NCBI RefSeq assembly: GCF_004340685.1
Contig: NZ_SLUN01000005.1
Coordinates: forward strand, 145,621 to 209,620
Origin: Hydrogenispora ethanolica
Lineage (GTDB): Bacteria > Bacillota > UBA4882 > UBA8346
Direction: 5' to 3'
Length of the DNA stretch: 64,000 nt
In this document: piece by piece, positions 16,344 to 25,477 of the stretch
Numbering within the stretch: position 1 is the first letter of the stretch
Layout of the letters: each line of letters opens with the position of its first letter
Made by a program: the position numbers and the translations under genes
The notes under the pieces: model-generated
Databases searched by the model: none
What the model was told of the DNA's origin: nothing
Seen by the model: only the letters and a program-made list of their open reading frames with translations

Positions 16344-16370
16344 TTGACATTTAGAAATATTGGTGATACT
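16344..16370 (+). promoter_or_regulatory. Candidate promoter for sugar transporter operon
   Basis: TTGACA (16344-16349) with a weak GATACT (16365-16370) in the AT-rich 490-base gap 16092-16582. An odd palindrome CGGTTT-T-AAACCG at 16471-16483 lies between it and the first gene and has the shape of a LacI-family operator. Both readings are tentative; no gene is seen in the gap. Confidence 0.35.
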
Positions 16371-16582
16371 CTTCAGTTAGAATTACTTAACAAATTTTAA
16401 AAATTTCTGCAATGTTTTTAAATTACGGTTCCCGGGTTCGAAAGTCTTTTCAGGCCACTTGCTTCGTGATCGGTTTTAAACCGCAACCAGCCACAGGTCT
16501 TCCAAGCCGAGGAGGTGATTTGAGGAGTTTAGCAAGGAGCCGCCGTGTTTTTTAAATAAAAAGTTTACAGGAGGGAAAGGTT

Positions 16583-17581
16583 TTGAAGAAATTATTATCG
16601 GTTCTCGTCATTCTCTGTCTCGGGATGGCCTTGTTCGCCCAGGGCGGCGAGCTGTTCGCCGCCAAAAAGAAATACCGTATCGCCACCGTGGTCAAGGTCA
16701 GTAACATTGCCTGGTTTGACCGGATGTCGGAAGGCGTCAAAAAATTCGCCAAAGACAGCGGTTATGATGCTTTTCAGGTTGGGCCGTCCAAGGCTGACGC
16801 CGCGATTCAGGTGCAGTTGATCGAAGACCTGATCGCCCAGAAAGTGGACGCCATTTGCGTCGTTCCGTTCTCCCAGGAAGCGTTGGAACCGGTTTTGAAG
16901 AAAGCCATGAAGAAAGGGATCGTGGTCATCAGCCATGAAGCCTCCAGCCTCAAGAATGTTGACTATGATATCGAAGCCTTTGACAATGCCGCGTATGGGA
17001 TTCATTTCATGGAAGCTTTGGCCAAAAAGATGGGCGGCCAGGGCGAGTACGCCGTGTTCGTGGGCGGTTTGACCTCCAAATCCCATAACGAATGGGTCGA
17101 CGCAGCCATTAAGTATCAGAAAGAAAAATACCCCAATATGAAACTGGTCGCGGATAAGCAAGAATCTTACGATGACCAGCAGCAAGCCTATCAAAAGACC
17201 CGGGAGTTGCTCAAGACTTATCCCAATCTGAAAGGTATCCAAGGAAGTGCCATGACCGATGCGCCAGGCGCTGCGCTGGCCATCGAAGAAATGGGTCTTA
17301 CCGGCAAGGTGCATGTGGTCGGCACGAGCCTGGTTTCGGTAGCCGGCAAATATCTGAAGAGCGGCTCCGCAGATCTGATTGGTTTCTGGGATCCGGCCGA
17401 TGCTGGCTACGCCATGAATAAACTGGCGGTCACGATCCTCGATGGCAAACGGAAAACCATCAAGACAGGCCTCAATCTTGGTATCCCCGGCTATAACAAT
17501 TTGAAACTCAAAGGAAAAGTTCTCTATGGTCAAGCTTGGATCGACGCCACCAAAGAGAATATGAATAAATATAACTTCTAA
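16583..17581 (+). CDS. Sugar ABC transporter substrate-binding protein (LsrB/RhaS-like)
   Basis: A 332-aa exported binding protein. Residues 1-26 are a signal peptide without lipobox. The mature protein is a type I periplasmic binding fold of the LsrB/RhaS group: KYRIATVVKVSNIAWFDRMSEGVKKFA, then VDAICVVPFSQEALEPVLKKA, and IGFWDPADAGYAMNKLA near 270. It captures a sugar (rhamnose-, ribose- or autoinducer-2-like) for the transporter encoded next. The TTG start has GGAGGGAAAGG upstream. First gene of the operon under the divergent LacI regulator. A hairpin after the gene probably raises its mRNA level over that of the following genes. Confidence 0.88.
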   Translation: MKKLLSVLVILCLGMALFAQGGELFAAKKKYRIATVVKVSNIAWFDRMSEGVKKFAKDSGYDAFQVGPSKADAAIQVQLIEDLIAQKVDAICVVPFSQEALEPVLKKAMKKGIVVISHEASSLKNVDYDIEAFDNAAYGIHFMEALAKKMGGQGEYAVFVGGLTSKSHNEWVDAAIKYQKEKYPNMKLVADKQESYDDQQQAYQKTRELLKTYPNLKGIQGSAMTDAPGAALAIEEMGLTGKVHVVGTSLVSVAGKYLKSGSADLIGFWDPADAGYAMNKLAVTILDGKRKTIKTGLNLGIPGYNNLKLKGKVLYGQAWIDATKENMNKYNF

Positions 17582-17605
17582 GAGCGACAACCCGTTACAA
17601 ACCAT

Positions 17606-17636
17606 GCCGAGGGCGGTTTTTTTAGCCGCCCTACGG
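17606..17636 (+). terminator. Intra-operon hairpin after binding-protein gene
   Basis: GCCGAGGGCGG and CCGCCCTACGGC arms enclose a T-rich loop. There is no T-run after the stem, so partial termination or 3' protection of the binding-protein message is more likely than full stop. Confidence 0.5.
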
Positions 17637-17695
17637 CCCAACGGCTTGACATTACTTTAGCAAGGAATTCAACAGGGAGAGGGTAGGCCCAAAAG

Positions 17696-19195
17696 ATGAC
17701 TGAACCGTTATTGACAGTCAGGAATGTCAGTAAATCCTTTTCCGGAGTTCAAGCGCTCAAAAGCGTCAATTTGACCATTCAACGCGGCGAGATCCGCTGC
17801 CTGGCCGGAGAGAACGGCTCGGGCAAGTCGACTCTGATCAAAGTGATCTCAGGAGTCAATGCTCCCGATGAAGGCGAAATTGAGTTGAATGGGAAAGTCT
17901 TTAAGCGCTTGCATCCCATTGAAGCGATCCGGGAAGGAATTCAAATCATTTATCAGGATTTTTCCTTATTTCCCAACCTGACCGTGGCGGAGAATATCGC
18001 GCTCAACCTGGAAGTCTCCCGTAACCAGCAGTTGGTGAACTGGCGGGAAGTCTCCCGGGTGGCCGAGGAAGCGCTGCGCCGGATCGAAGTCCGGATCGAC
18101 CTCGACGCCAAAGTGGAAGACCTTTCGGTCGCCGACAAGCAACTGGTGGCCATTTCCCGGGCGTTGCTGCAAAACGCCAAACTGATCATCATGGATGAGC
18201 CGACCACCGCGCTGACCCAGAAAGAAGTGCGTTCGCTTTTTACGATCATCAAAGGACTGCAGCAGCAAGGCATCGCCATCCTCTTCGTCAGCCACAAGCT
18301 GGAAGAGGTCTATGAGATTGCCGAGAAGATCACGATTCTGCGGAATGGGGCCAAAGTTTTGGACGCCGACATGGTGGAGCTGGACCGGCCCAAATTCGTT
18401 TATTATATGACGGGACGGCAGATCGAGGATAGCCCCTTTCATTACGATGCCGCAAAAGTCCAGGACGGCCCGCTTCTCAAGGTGGACCGGTTGAGCCGCC
18501 GGGGCGAGTACCGGGATATCTCCTTTGCGTTGTATCCCGGGGAGATTCTGGGCGTCACCGGGTTGCTCGGATCGGGCCGGACCGAATTGGCGATGACGCT
18601 GTTTGGCTTGAGACCGGCGGATTGCGGCGAGATCGCCATCGCCGGCGAAACGGTGCGGCTGGAGTCGGTCCAGGACGCCATCCGGCACCGCATCGCCTAT
18701 GTCCCGGAAGACCGCCTCACCGAAGGTTTGTTTTTGGAACAATCGATCGGCAAGAATATCATCATCAGCACGATTGAGAAGTATCTTAACCGTTGCAAAC
18801 TGCTTGATTCCGGAAAACTGCGGGCGGAGATTGCCCAATGGGTCAAGGGGTTGAGCATCGTCACGCCTTCGGCTGAGGTGCCGGTCCAGAGTCTGTCCGG
18901 CGGCAATCAGCAACGGGTGGTTTTGGCGAAATGGCTGGCCGCCCAGCCGCAGATTCTGATCTTGAACGGACCGACCGTCGGCGTGGATATCGGGTCCAAG
19001 AGCGACATTCACCAGATTGTCCGCGAGCTGGCCCGCCAGGGCATGGGCGTGATCATCATCTCCGATGACATTCCGGAACTCATCTATAATTGCAACCGGA
19101 TTTTGCTGATGCGCCAAGGCGGAATCGCCGCCGAGTTTCACAGCGGGGAGATCACCGAAGCGGAGCTGGCCCAGAAATTGAGCGGGGCGGCATAA
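17696..19195 (+). CDS. Sugar ABC transporter ATPase (RbsA/MglA type)
   Basis: A 499-aa protein with two ABC cassettes. The first has Walker A GENGSGKST, signature LSVADKQLVAISRAL and Walker B LIIMDEPTTAL. The second (from about 250) has a modified Walker A GLLGSGRTE, signature LSGGNQQR and LILNGPTVGVD in place of the normal DEP: the catalytic glutamate is replaced by Gly. A degenerate second Walker A is normal for this family, but the DEP to NGP change is less usual. It powers import with the two permeases downstream. Second gene of the operon. Confidence 0.93.
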   Translation: MTEPLLTVRNVSKSFSGVQALKSVNLTIQRGEIRCLAGENGSGKSTLIKVISGVNAPDEGEIELNGKVFKRLHPIEAIREGIQIIYQDFSLFPNLTVAENIALNLEVSRNQQLVNWREVSRVAEEALRRIEVRIDLDAKVEDLSVADKQLVAISRALLQNAKLIIMDEPTTALTQKEVRSLFTIIKGLQQQGIAILFVSHKLEEVYEIAEKITILRNGAKVLDADMVELDRPKFVYYMTGRQIEDSPFHYDAAKVQDGPLLKVDRLSRRGEYRDISFALYPGEILGVTGLLGSGRTELAMTLFGLRPADCGEIAIAGETVRLESVQDAIRHRIAYVPEDRLTEGLFLEQSIGKNIIISTIEKYLNRCKLLDSGKLRAEIAQWVKGLSIVTPSAEVPVQSLSGGNQQRVVLAKWLAAQPQILILNGPTVGVDIGSKSDIHQIVRELARQGMGVIIISDDIPELIYNCNRILLMRQGGIAAEFHSGEITEAELAQKLSGAA

Positions 19196-19234
19196 CCGGA
19201 GGCAGGACCACGGGGACGGAGGAATTAGCGAGTC

Positions 19235-20236
19235 ATGAAAATGAAAAAGCTGTTTTCAAGCAATGAGTTTTACGTAGCCTTGACCATTATCGGCCTTTCA
19301 TTATTGATTGGCAGTGTCAATAAAGCTTTCTTTACGGCCGGCAACATGATCGATTTAGCCCGCGGCAGCATCGTCATGGCCATCTTCGCTTTGGGAACGC
19401 TGATGGTCATCATCTCCGGCGGGATCGATGTCTCCTTCCCGGCCATCGCCTCCTTCAGCATGTATGTTACGACCAAGGTCTTGACCAGCTGCAATTTTCA
19501 GGGGAGTGTCTGGGTGGCGTTCGCAATGGCCGGCGCGATCGGTCTGGTTCTGGGCCTCATCAATGCCACGTTCATCTCGTTTTTCAAACTGCCGACCTTG
19601 ATTGTGACCCTGGGGACCGCCAGTATGTTCAGCGGTTTTATGCTGGCCTTCATTGGGGTGCGCGAATTAAGCATCCTGCCTCCCAGCATGGTGGATTTCT
19701 CCAAGCTGAATCTGTTTGAGATCACCTCCAAGGATCATTTCGTTTACGGATTGCCGGCCGCGGTTCTGATCGTCGTGGCCCTGGCGCTACTGGTCTGGTT
19801 TATCTTGAAATACACCATGATCGGCCGGGGCATCTACGCGCTCGGCGGAGACCGGGTCGCCGCCGAGCGGGCGGGCTTCAATATCCATGCGATTCTCTTT
19901 TTCATCTACAGTTTTGTCGGGTTTATCTCCGGCATCGCCGGTTTGGTCCACACCTCGCTGATGCGCAATTCCAATCCGGTGACCCTGATCGGAACCGAAT
20001 TGACCGTCATTGCCGCAGTGGTGCTGGGCGGAGCCCGCATCTCCGGCGGACACGGCACGGTGCTCGGGAGTATCTTGGGCCTGCTTTTGGTGACGATCAT
20101 GACCAATAGCCTGATCCTGCTGGGAGTCCCTTCGTATTGGCAGCGGGTGGTCATCGGACTGCTCATCGTCATCGGCACCGGCATCACCGCACAGAAACGC
20201 TCCCCGAAGCGGGCGGGCGCCGAATCGGGCTGTTGA
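19235..20236 (+). CDS. Sugar ABC transporter permease 1 (RbsC-like)
   Basis: A 333-aa inner-membrane protein of the BPD_transp_2 family with about nine hydrophobic helices. LMVIISGGIDVSFPAIASFSMYV near 65-85 and AVVLGGARISGGHGTVLGSILG near 265-285 are family signatures. It forms the channel of the importer with the next permease. GGAGGAATTAGCG precedes the ATG. Co-transcribed with its neighbours. Confidence 0.92.
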   Translation: MKMKKLFSSNEFYVALTIIGLSLLIGSVNKAFFTAGNMIDLARGSIVMAIFALGTLMVIISGGIDVSFPAIASFSMYVTTKVLTSCNFQGSVWVAFAMAGAIGLVLGLINATFISFFKLPTLIVTLGTASMFSGFMLAFIGVRELSILPPSMVDFSKLNLFEITSKDHFVYGLPAAVLIVVALALLVWFILKYTMIGRGIYALGGDRVAAERAGFNIHAILFFIYSFVGFISGIAGLVHTSLMRNSNPVTLIGTELTVIAAVVLGGARISGGHGTVLGSILGLLLVTIMTNSLILLGVPSYWQRVVIGLLIVIGTGITAQKRSPKRAGAESGC

Positions 20237-20261
20237 AGAATTTCTGAGACGGAGGCTTCAC

Positions 20262-21293
20262 ATGTCTAGCAATGAAACCCGGATCGACCTAGCCAAGTTT
20301 TCCTTTTTGCGATATATGTCCCGGGACGGCAACCTGATGCGCCTGGTGTTGATCACCGCAGCCATCTTCGCGCTGATGAGCATCCTCAGTCCCGACCGTT
20401 TTCTGACCTTCGACAATTTTGACTCCATGGCCTATCAATTCCCGGAATTCGGCATTCTATCGCTGGCCATGATGATCACCATGCTGACTGGGGGAATTGA
20501 CCTTTCGATCGTGGGCATCGCCAATCTTTCGGGAGTTTTCGCGGCTTTGATGATGTTGCACACCATCCCGGACGGGGCTTCCACCAGCCAGATCCTGACG
20601 GGCATCATGGCTGCGGTGCTCCTGGCGATGGCCACCGGGGCCGGCTGCGGCTTCATCAACGGGCTACTGATCGCGAAGATCAATATTCCGCCGATTCTGG
20701 CCACTTTGGGCACGATGCAGTTCTTTACCGGCATCGCCATCGTGGTCACCAAAGGCTATGCCATCTTCGGGCTGCCGGATCAATTCTCTTTCATCGGCAA
20801 CGAAGCGATCGGGATCTTTCCGGTGCCCTTTCTGATCTTTGCTGCCTTCGCCTGGCTCTTTTCACTGCTGCTCAACAAGACCGGCTATGGCACCAAGCTG
20901 TATATGATGGGCACCAATGCCACAGCCGCCAAGTTTTCGGGGATCAACAACACGATGATGCTGGTGAAGACCTATATGCTCAGCGGTCTGGTGGCGGCCC
21001 TGGCCGGATTGGTCATCGTGGCCCGCACCAACTCCGCCAAGGCGGATTATGGCACCTCCTACACCCTGCAGGCGATCCTGATCGCCGTCATGGGCGGGGT
21101 CAATCCCAACGGCGGCTTCGGAACGATCGCCGGGATCGTGCTGGCCGTATTGACGTTGCAGTTTTTGTCCAGCGGTTTCAATATGTTGGGCTTCAGCAAC
21201 TTCTTTAAGGATTTCATCTGGGGAGCGGTGCTTATCTTCATTATGGTGGTGAACTTCATCTTCAATAACCGCCGCGCCAAAAGGCGGAAATAA
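20262..21293 (+). CDS. Sugar ABC transporter permease 2 (RbsC-like)
   Basis: A 343-aa homologue of the preceding permease, again with about nine helices. Signatures are MMITMLTGGIDLSIVGIANLSG near 75-95 and AVMGGVNPNGGFGTIAGIVL near 275-290. Having two different permeases, one ATPase and a LsrB-like binding protein matches rhamnose and autoinducer-2 importers rather than ribose ones, which use one. It ends in a basic tail (FNNRRAKRRK). Confidence 0.92.
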   Translation: MSSNETRIDLAKFSFLRYMSRDGNLMRLVLITAAIFALMSILSPDRFLTFDNFDSMAYQFPEFGILSLAMMITMLTGGIDLSIVGIANLSGVFAALMMLHTIPDGASTSQILTGIMAAVLLAMATGAGCGFINGLLIAKINIPPILATLGTMQFFTGIAIVVTKGYAIFGLPDQFSFIGNEAIGIFPVPFLIFAAFAWLFSLLLNKTGYGTKLYMMGTNATAAKFSGINNTMMLVKTYMLSGLVAALAGLVIVARTNSAKADYGTSYTLQAILIAVMGGVNPNGGFGTIAGIVLAVLTLQFLSSGFNMLGFSNFFKDFIWGAVLIFIMVVNFIFNNRRAKRRK

Positions 21294-21350
21294 GCGGGCC
21301 GCGGGCTCAAGCGAAACGACAATGCCAAAACAACGCAAAGGAGAATGGAC

Positions 21351-22355
21351 ATGAGAAAGCTGATTAACGCGCCGGAGAATTTCGTCAACGAGATGTTGGA
21401 GGGGGTCTACGCCTCCCACCCCGAAAAGGTAACCTTCGTCAATAACGACCTCCGCTGTCTGGTACGGGCCCGAGTCAAACCGGGCAAAGTCGGAATCGCC
21501 ACTGGCGGCGGTTCGGGCCATCTGCCGCTCTTCATGGGGTATGTGGGCGAGGGGATGCTGGACGGCTGCTCCATCGGCGGCGTCTTTCAATCGCCCAGCG
21601 CCGAACAGATGCTGGAAGTGACCAAAGCGATCAACGGCGGCGCCGGGGTGCTTTATATCTACGGCAACTACGGCGGGGATATCATGAATTTCGACATGGC
21701 CGCCGATATGGCCGACATGGAGGGGATCCGGGTCGAGCAGGTGGTGGCCGGGGAGGACGTCGCCTCCGCGCCCAAGGGCAGGGAAGAGAAACGGCGCGGC
21801 GTGGCCGGAATCTTTTACGTTTATAAGATCGCCGGCGCTTATGCCGAGGAGCTGGCCTCGCTCGACGAGGTGAAACGGGTCGCCGCCAAGGTTTGCGCCA
21901 ATGTCCGGACCATGGGCGTCGCCCTTTCGGCCTGCACCATTCCGGAAGTAGGCAAACCGACCTTTGAGATTGGCGAGGGCGAGATGGAGATCGGCATGGG
22001 GATCCACGGCGAGCCCGGCATCCGCAAGGGCCCGTTGCAGGCTGCCGACCAGGTGGTCGAGGAGATGCTCCGGCCAATCCTGGCGGATCTGCCCTTTGTC
22101 CGGGGTGACGAGGTGTCGGTCCTGGTCAACGGTTTGGGAGCGACCCCCAAGGAGGAACTCTATGTGCTATACCGCCGGGTCAATCAGCTGCTGGCGGAGG
22201 CCGGAATCAAGGTCTATCATCCCTATATCGGCGAATACGCCACTTCCATGGAGATGGCCGGCGCTTCCATTACCTTGTTGCGGCTGGATGACGAATTGAA
22301 GCGGTTGCTGGGGAAACCGGCCAACACGCCGTTTTTCATTCAAGAACAATTATAA
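21351..22355 (+). CDS. dhaK: Dihydroxyacetone kinase subunit DhaK
   Basis: A 334-aa DhaK. It binds a short ketose through a covalent hemiaminal to a histidine, seen here in GMGIHGEPGIRKG near residue 215, and GGGSGHLPLFMGYVG near 50 lines the active site. With DhaL it phosphorylates dihydroxyacetone or, in related enzymes, erythrulose-type sugars. No PTS partner DhaM is nearby. The start at 21351 is favoured by AAAGGAG at 21338; ATG 21345 is too close to it. It lies in the sugar ABC operon, so the imported compound or its product is likely the substrate. Confidence 0.92.
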   Translation: MRKLINAPENFVNEMLEGVYASHPEKVTFVNNDLRCLVRARVKPGKVGIATGGGSGHLPLFMGYVGEGMLDGCSIGGVFQSPSAEQMLEVTKAINGGAGVLYIYGNYGGDIMNFDMAADMADMEGIRVEQVVAGEDVASAPKGREEKRRGVAGIFYVYKIAGAYAEELASLDEVKRVAAKVCANVRTMGVALSACTIPEVGKPTFEIGEGEMEIGMGIHGEPGIRKGPLQAADQVVEEMLRPILADLPFVRGDEVSVLVNGLGATPKEELYVLYRRVNQLLAEAGIKVYHPYIGEYATSMEMAGASITLLRLDDELKRLLGKPANTPFFIQEQL

Positions 22356-22370
22356 GCGGGGTAGAAGGAT

Positions 22371-23009
22371 ATGGACAAGAACGTGTTTACGGATCAGGAT
22401 ATCCGGGCCATCTTTGACGCCCTGGCCGGATTGATGAACGAAAAGAAGGAGTGGCTGATCGAGCTGGACGGGGCGATGGGCGACGGGGATCTCGGCCTCA
22501 CCATGAGCACCGGCTTCAGCAAGGCGGCCGAGGCGTTGCACGGCTTTCCCGAGACCGATATCGGCAAGATCCTCGGCAAGGCCGGCATGGTCTTCGCCCA
22601 GGCCGTGCCGTCGACCATGGGCACGCTGATGGCCACGGGGCTGATGAAGGGCGGCAAGGTGATTCAGGGCAAACAGCAGATCGATCTGGCCGACTTCGCC
22701 GCCATGCTGAACGGCTTCGTCGAGGGCATCATGGCCCGGGGCAAGGCCAAACCGGGCGACAAGACGATCATCGATGCGCTCCATCCGGCCGTGCTGGCGC
22801 TGCAAGCGGCGGCGGAGGCCGGAAAGACGCTGGCGGAGGGCCTCCGGGCGGCCTACGAGGCGGCGGCCCAGGGTCTGGAAGCGACCAAACAAATGGTTTC
22901 GCAGCACGGCCGGGCAGCCTATTACCAGGAGAAGTCGCTCGGCAAGGCCGATCCCGGGGCCACGGTGGGAATGTTGTTCATGCAGGCTTTTGCCGACTAT
23001 TGCCGGTAG
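22371..23009 (+). CDS. dhaL: Dihydroxyacetone kinase subunit DhaL
   Basis: A 212-aa DhaL, the nucleotide-binding partner of DhaK. The metal-nucleotide loop ELDGAMGDGDLGLTMSTGF near residue 30-48 has the conserved aspartates; STMGTLMATGL near 83 and GDKTIIDALHP near 125 are also typical. Whether it carries ADP for a PTS donor or uses free ATP cannot be read directly, but the absence of DhaM favours an ATP-using kinase. 15 bases after dhaK, with GGGGTAGAAGG as RBS. Confidence 0.92.
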   Translation: MDKNVFTDQDIRAIFDALAGLMNEKKEWLIELDGAMGDGDLGLTMSTGFSKAAEALHGFPETDIGKILGKAGMVFAQAVPSTMGTLMATGLMKGGKVIQGKQQIDLADFAAMLNGFVEGIMARGKAKPGDKTIIDALHPAVLALQAAAEAGKTLAEGLRAAYEAAAQGLEATKQMVSQHGRAAYYQEKSLGKADPGATVGMLFMQAFADYCR

Positions 23010-23042
23010 CAAGCGCCAATATTACCAAAGGAGGGGATAACC

Positions 23043-23534
23043 ATGCCCCATATCGAAGTTGAAGTGTTGGGAGCCAATTTTTCGGACTACGGCAGTTATT
23101 TGAATCCGGCCGATTGCGGTCCCGCATTGGGAGGCGACGCCGGAGCGGTGCGGTTTTACCCCGACCGGATGCTGGGCCTGTTCGAGCATTCCAATATGGC
23201 GGCGGTCAGCGTATTACGGCTCGAACCGCGCCAATGGGCGATCACCGCCTCGGAGATGCACCGACACACCGAGGAGATCATCGGCGGGTTCACCAGGGAC
23301 GTGGTCTTTCACGTCGCCCCCGCCGGCGCAATGACGCCGGACCTGAGCCAAATGCGAGTCTTCCGCCTGCCGGCCGGCTGGTGGGTCCGGGTGAAACGCG
23401 GCGTCTGGCACGAGGCCCCGTTTGTCGTGGGAGCCGAGGCGACCGTGGGAACCGTGATCCTGCCGCCCGCCACCTACACCCATGACTGCCGGGTGGTCCG
23501 GCTGGCGGAGCCGGTGATGATCGAGCATCCATAA
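23043..23534 (+). CDS. Cupin-like protein of sugar operon (ureidoglycolate-lyase-like)
   Basis: A 163-aa protein. The C-terminal half has a cupin-like pattern (EMHRHTEEIIGGFTRDVVFHVAP, then VRVKRGVWHEAPFVVG), which resembles the ureidoglycolate lyase AllA fold, with His and Glu that could bind metal. Its position between the kinase subunits and a sugar-acid-type dehydrogenase suggests an isomerase, epimerase or lyase step in the same pathway; that is inference. AAAGGAGGGG precedes the ATG. Confidence 0.6.
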   Translation: MPHIEVEVLGANFSDYGSYLNPADCGPALGGDAGAVRFYPDRMLGLFEHSNMAAVSVLRLEPRQWAITASEMHRHTEEIIGGFTRDVVFHVAPAGAMTPDLSQMRVFRLPAGWWVRVKRGVWHEAPFVVGAEATVGTVILPPATYTHDCRVVRLAEPVMIEHP

Positions 23535-23630
23535 TGATCTTTCCCCGGATTCATGAGATGAAAAGAGTTCAATGTTGGGCCATTCCCGGCCGCGTTACTT
23601 TTCTCATCTTCGATAGAGGAGGCGCATGGC

Positions 23631-24524
<894 letters not shown>

Positions 24525-24590
24525 GCTGGCGCTGGATGTGGGCCGGCGAATAACATGGAATAGCCAATAACTACCTTATTGAAATGTAGA

Positions 24591-24614
24591 GGCGGGAGGA
24601 TTCCCGCCTTTTTT
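24591..24614 (+). terminator. Terminator of sugar ABC-dhaKL operon
   Basis: GGCGGGA-ggat-TCCCGCC followed by TTTTTT. Confidence 0.9.
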
Positions 24615-24673
24615 GTCGGGAGTTAATTCCCAATCCGCCTTCAATGATCATTGAAAAACATAGGAAATTGTTA

Positions 24674-24702
24674 TTGACAGCAGAGTATAGGTCCTATACA
24701 AT
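24674..24702 (+). promoter_or_regulatory. Promoter with MarR-type palindrome
   Basis: TTGACA (24674-24679), 17 bases, TACAAT (24697-24702). The perfect palindrome GTATAGG-t-CCTATAC (24685-24699) sits in the spacer and overlaps the -10. Expected transcription starts near 24709, on the ATG of the MarR gene itself. Autorepression is the simple reading. Confidence 0.75.
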
Positions 24703-24708
24703 ATGAGC

Positions 24709-25185
24709 ATGGTAAATAGTCAAGATACGCCAGCGTTGCGAATCAGCTACTCGCTTTTGCGAGTCATTTATAAATTTTTTGACATCGACCAAAAGACCCG
24801 TTATTACGGCACGGATCATCCCTTGTCGTATGTGGAGATTCATCTGATTTCAGCGATTCATCGAAATGAAGGCGTTCACGTCACGGGCCTGGCCGAGATT
24901 TTGGGAGTGACCAAAGGCGCCGTTTCTCAGGTGCTCATGAAACTTGAGACCAAGGGCTATGTCCTCAAAGAAAGGGATCCCCTGAATCAATCACGCTTTC
25001 TATTAAAGTTAACTCCCAAGGGAGAGACGGCTCACCGGCATCATATCGAATTTCATAATAAATTTGACGAGTTGGTCTGCCAAATATTGAAGGGTCAAAC
25101 GGACGGGAATGTACAATTTTTAGAGGATTTTATCGAGGCTTTTGACCAAAAATTGGACTGTTGGGCGGAAATCGTGGATCCATAA
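24709..25185 (+). CDS. MarR-family regulator, possibly leaderless
   Basis: A 158-aa winged-helix protein of the MarR family. The DNA-binding part is VTGLAEILGVTKGAVSQVLMKLETKGYVLKERDPLNQSRF-like (about residues 60-105, split by the wing DPLNQSR). No Shine-Dalgarno precedes ATG 24703 or ATG 24709. Because the -10 box ends at 24702, transcription should begin at about 24709, making a leaderless message with ATG 24709 as first codon. It is followed by a pair of half-ABC transporters that it may control. Confidence 0.85.
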   Translation: MVNSQDTPALRISYSLLRVIYKFFDIDQKTRYYGTDHPLSYVEIHLISAIHRNEGVHVTGLAEILGVTKGAVSQVLMKLETKGYVLKERDPLNQSRFLLKLTPKGETAHRHHIEFHNKFDELVCQILKGQTDGNVQFLEDFIEAFDQKLDCWAEIVDP

Positions 25186-25477
25186 TTCTTTATAGGTAAT
25201 GACATAATTTGAATCGTATGGTTTGCAAAAAAAACGGTGAAGCGTTCGTTCTCTTCTCGCAAATCATATACACGAAGGATTCATGCCGTTGTCCATGGGT
25301 AAAGTGTAAAGCGTCTATACAGATTGATACAGATGAAAGTGGTGGTCAGAAAATGAAGTGGCGATGTATTTTTAAAAACAAAAAAGTTAGCTTTGACTAA
25401 CACGGAGGTGATTTTTTTAACGTTTGAATGTTAGTTTGTACTAACATTATAGCATTATTGTAACGGAGGCGAATGGA
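25186..25477 (+). promoter_or_regulatory. Operator region and possible leader peptide before ABC pair
   Basis: The gap before the ABC transporter genes holds two palindromes: GTTAG-ctttga-CTAAC (25386-25401) and AATGTTAGT-ttgt-ACTAACATT (25427-25448). The second lies between a -35 TTGAAT (25424-25429) and a -10 TATAGC (25448-25453). GGAGGTGAT (25404-25412) is a strong RBS that could serve an 11-codon ORF, MLVCTNIIALL, at 25428-25463, which overlaps the palindrome. TTAG/CTAA half-sites are like those of DtxR-type metal regulators, but MarR control is as likely. A longer frame, 25209-25400, has no RBS. Confidence 0.5.

Noticed and set aside
25209-25400. 63-codon frame with several cysteines
   Set aside because: No RBS, poor composition, and it runs into the operator region of the ABC transporter genes.
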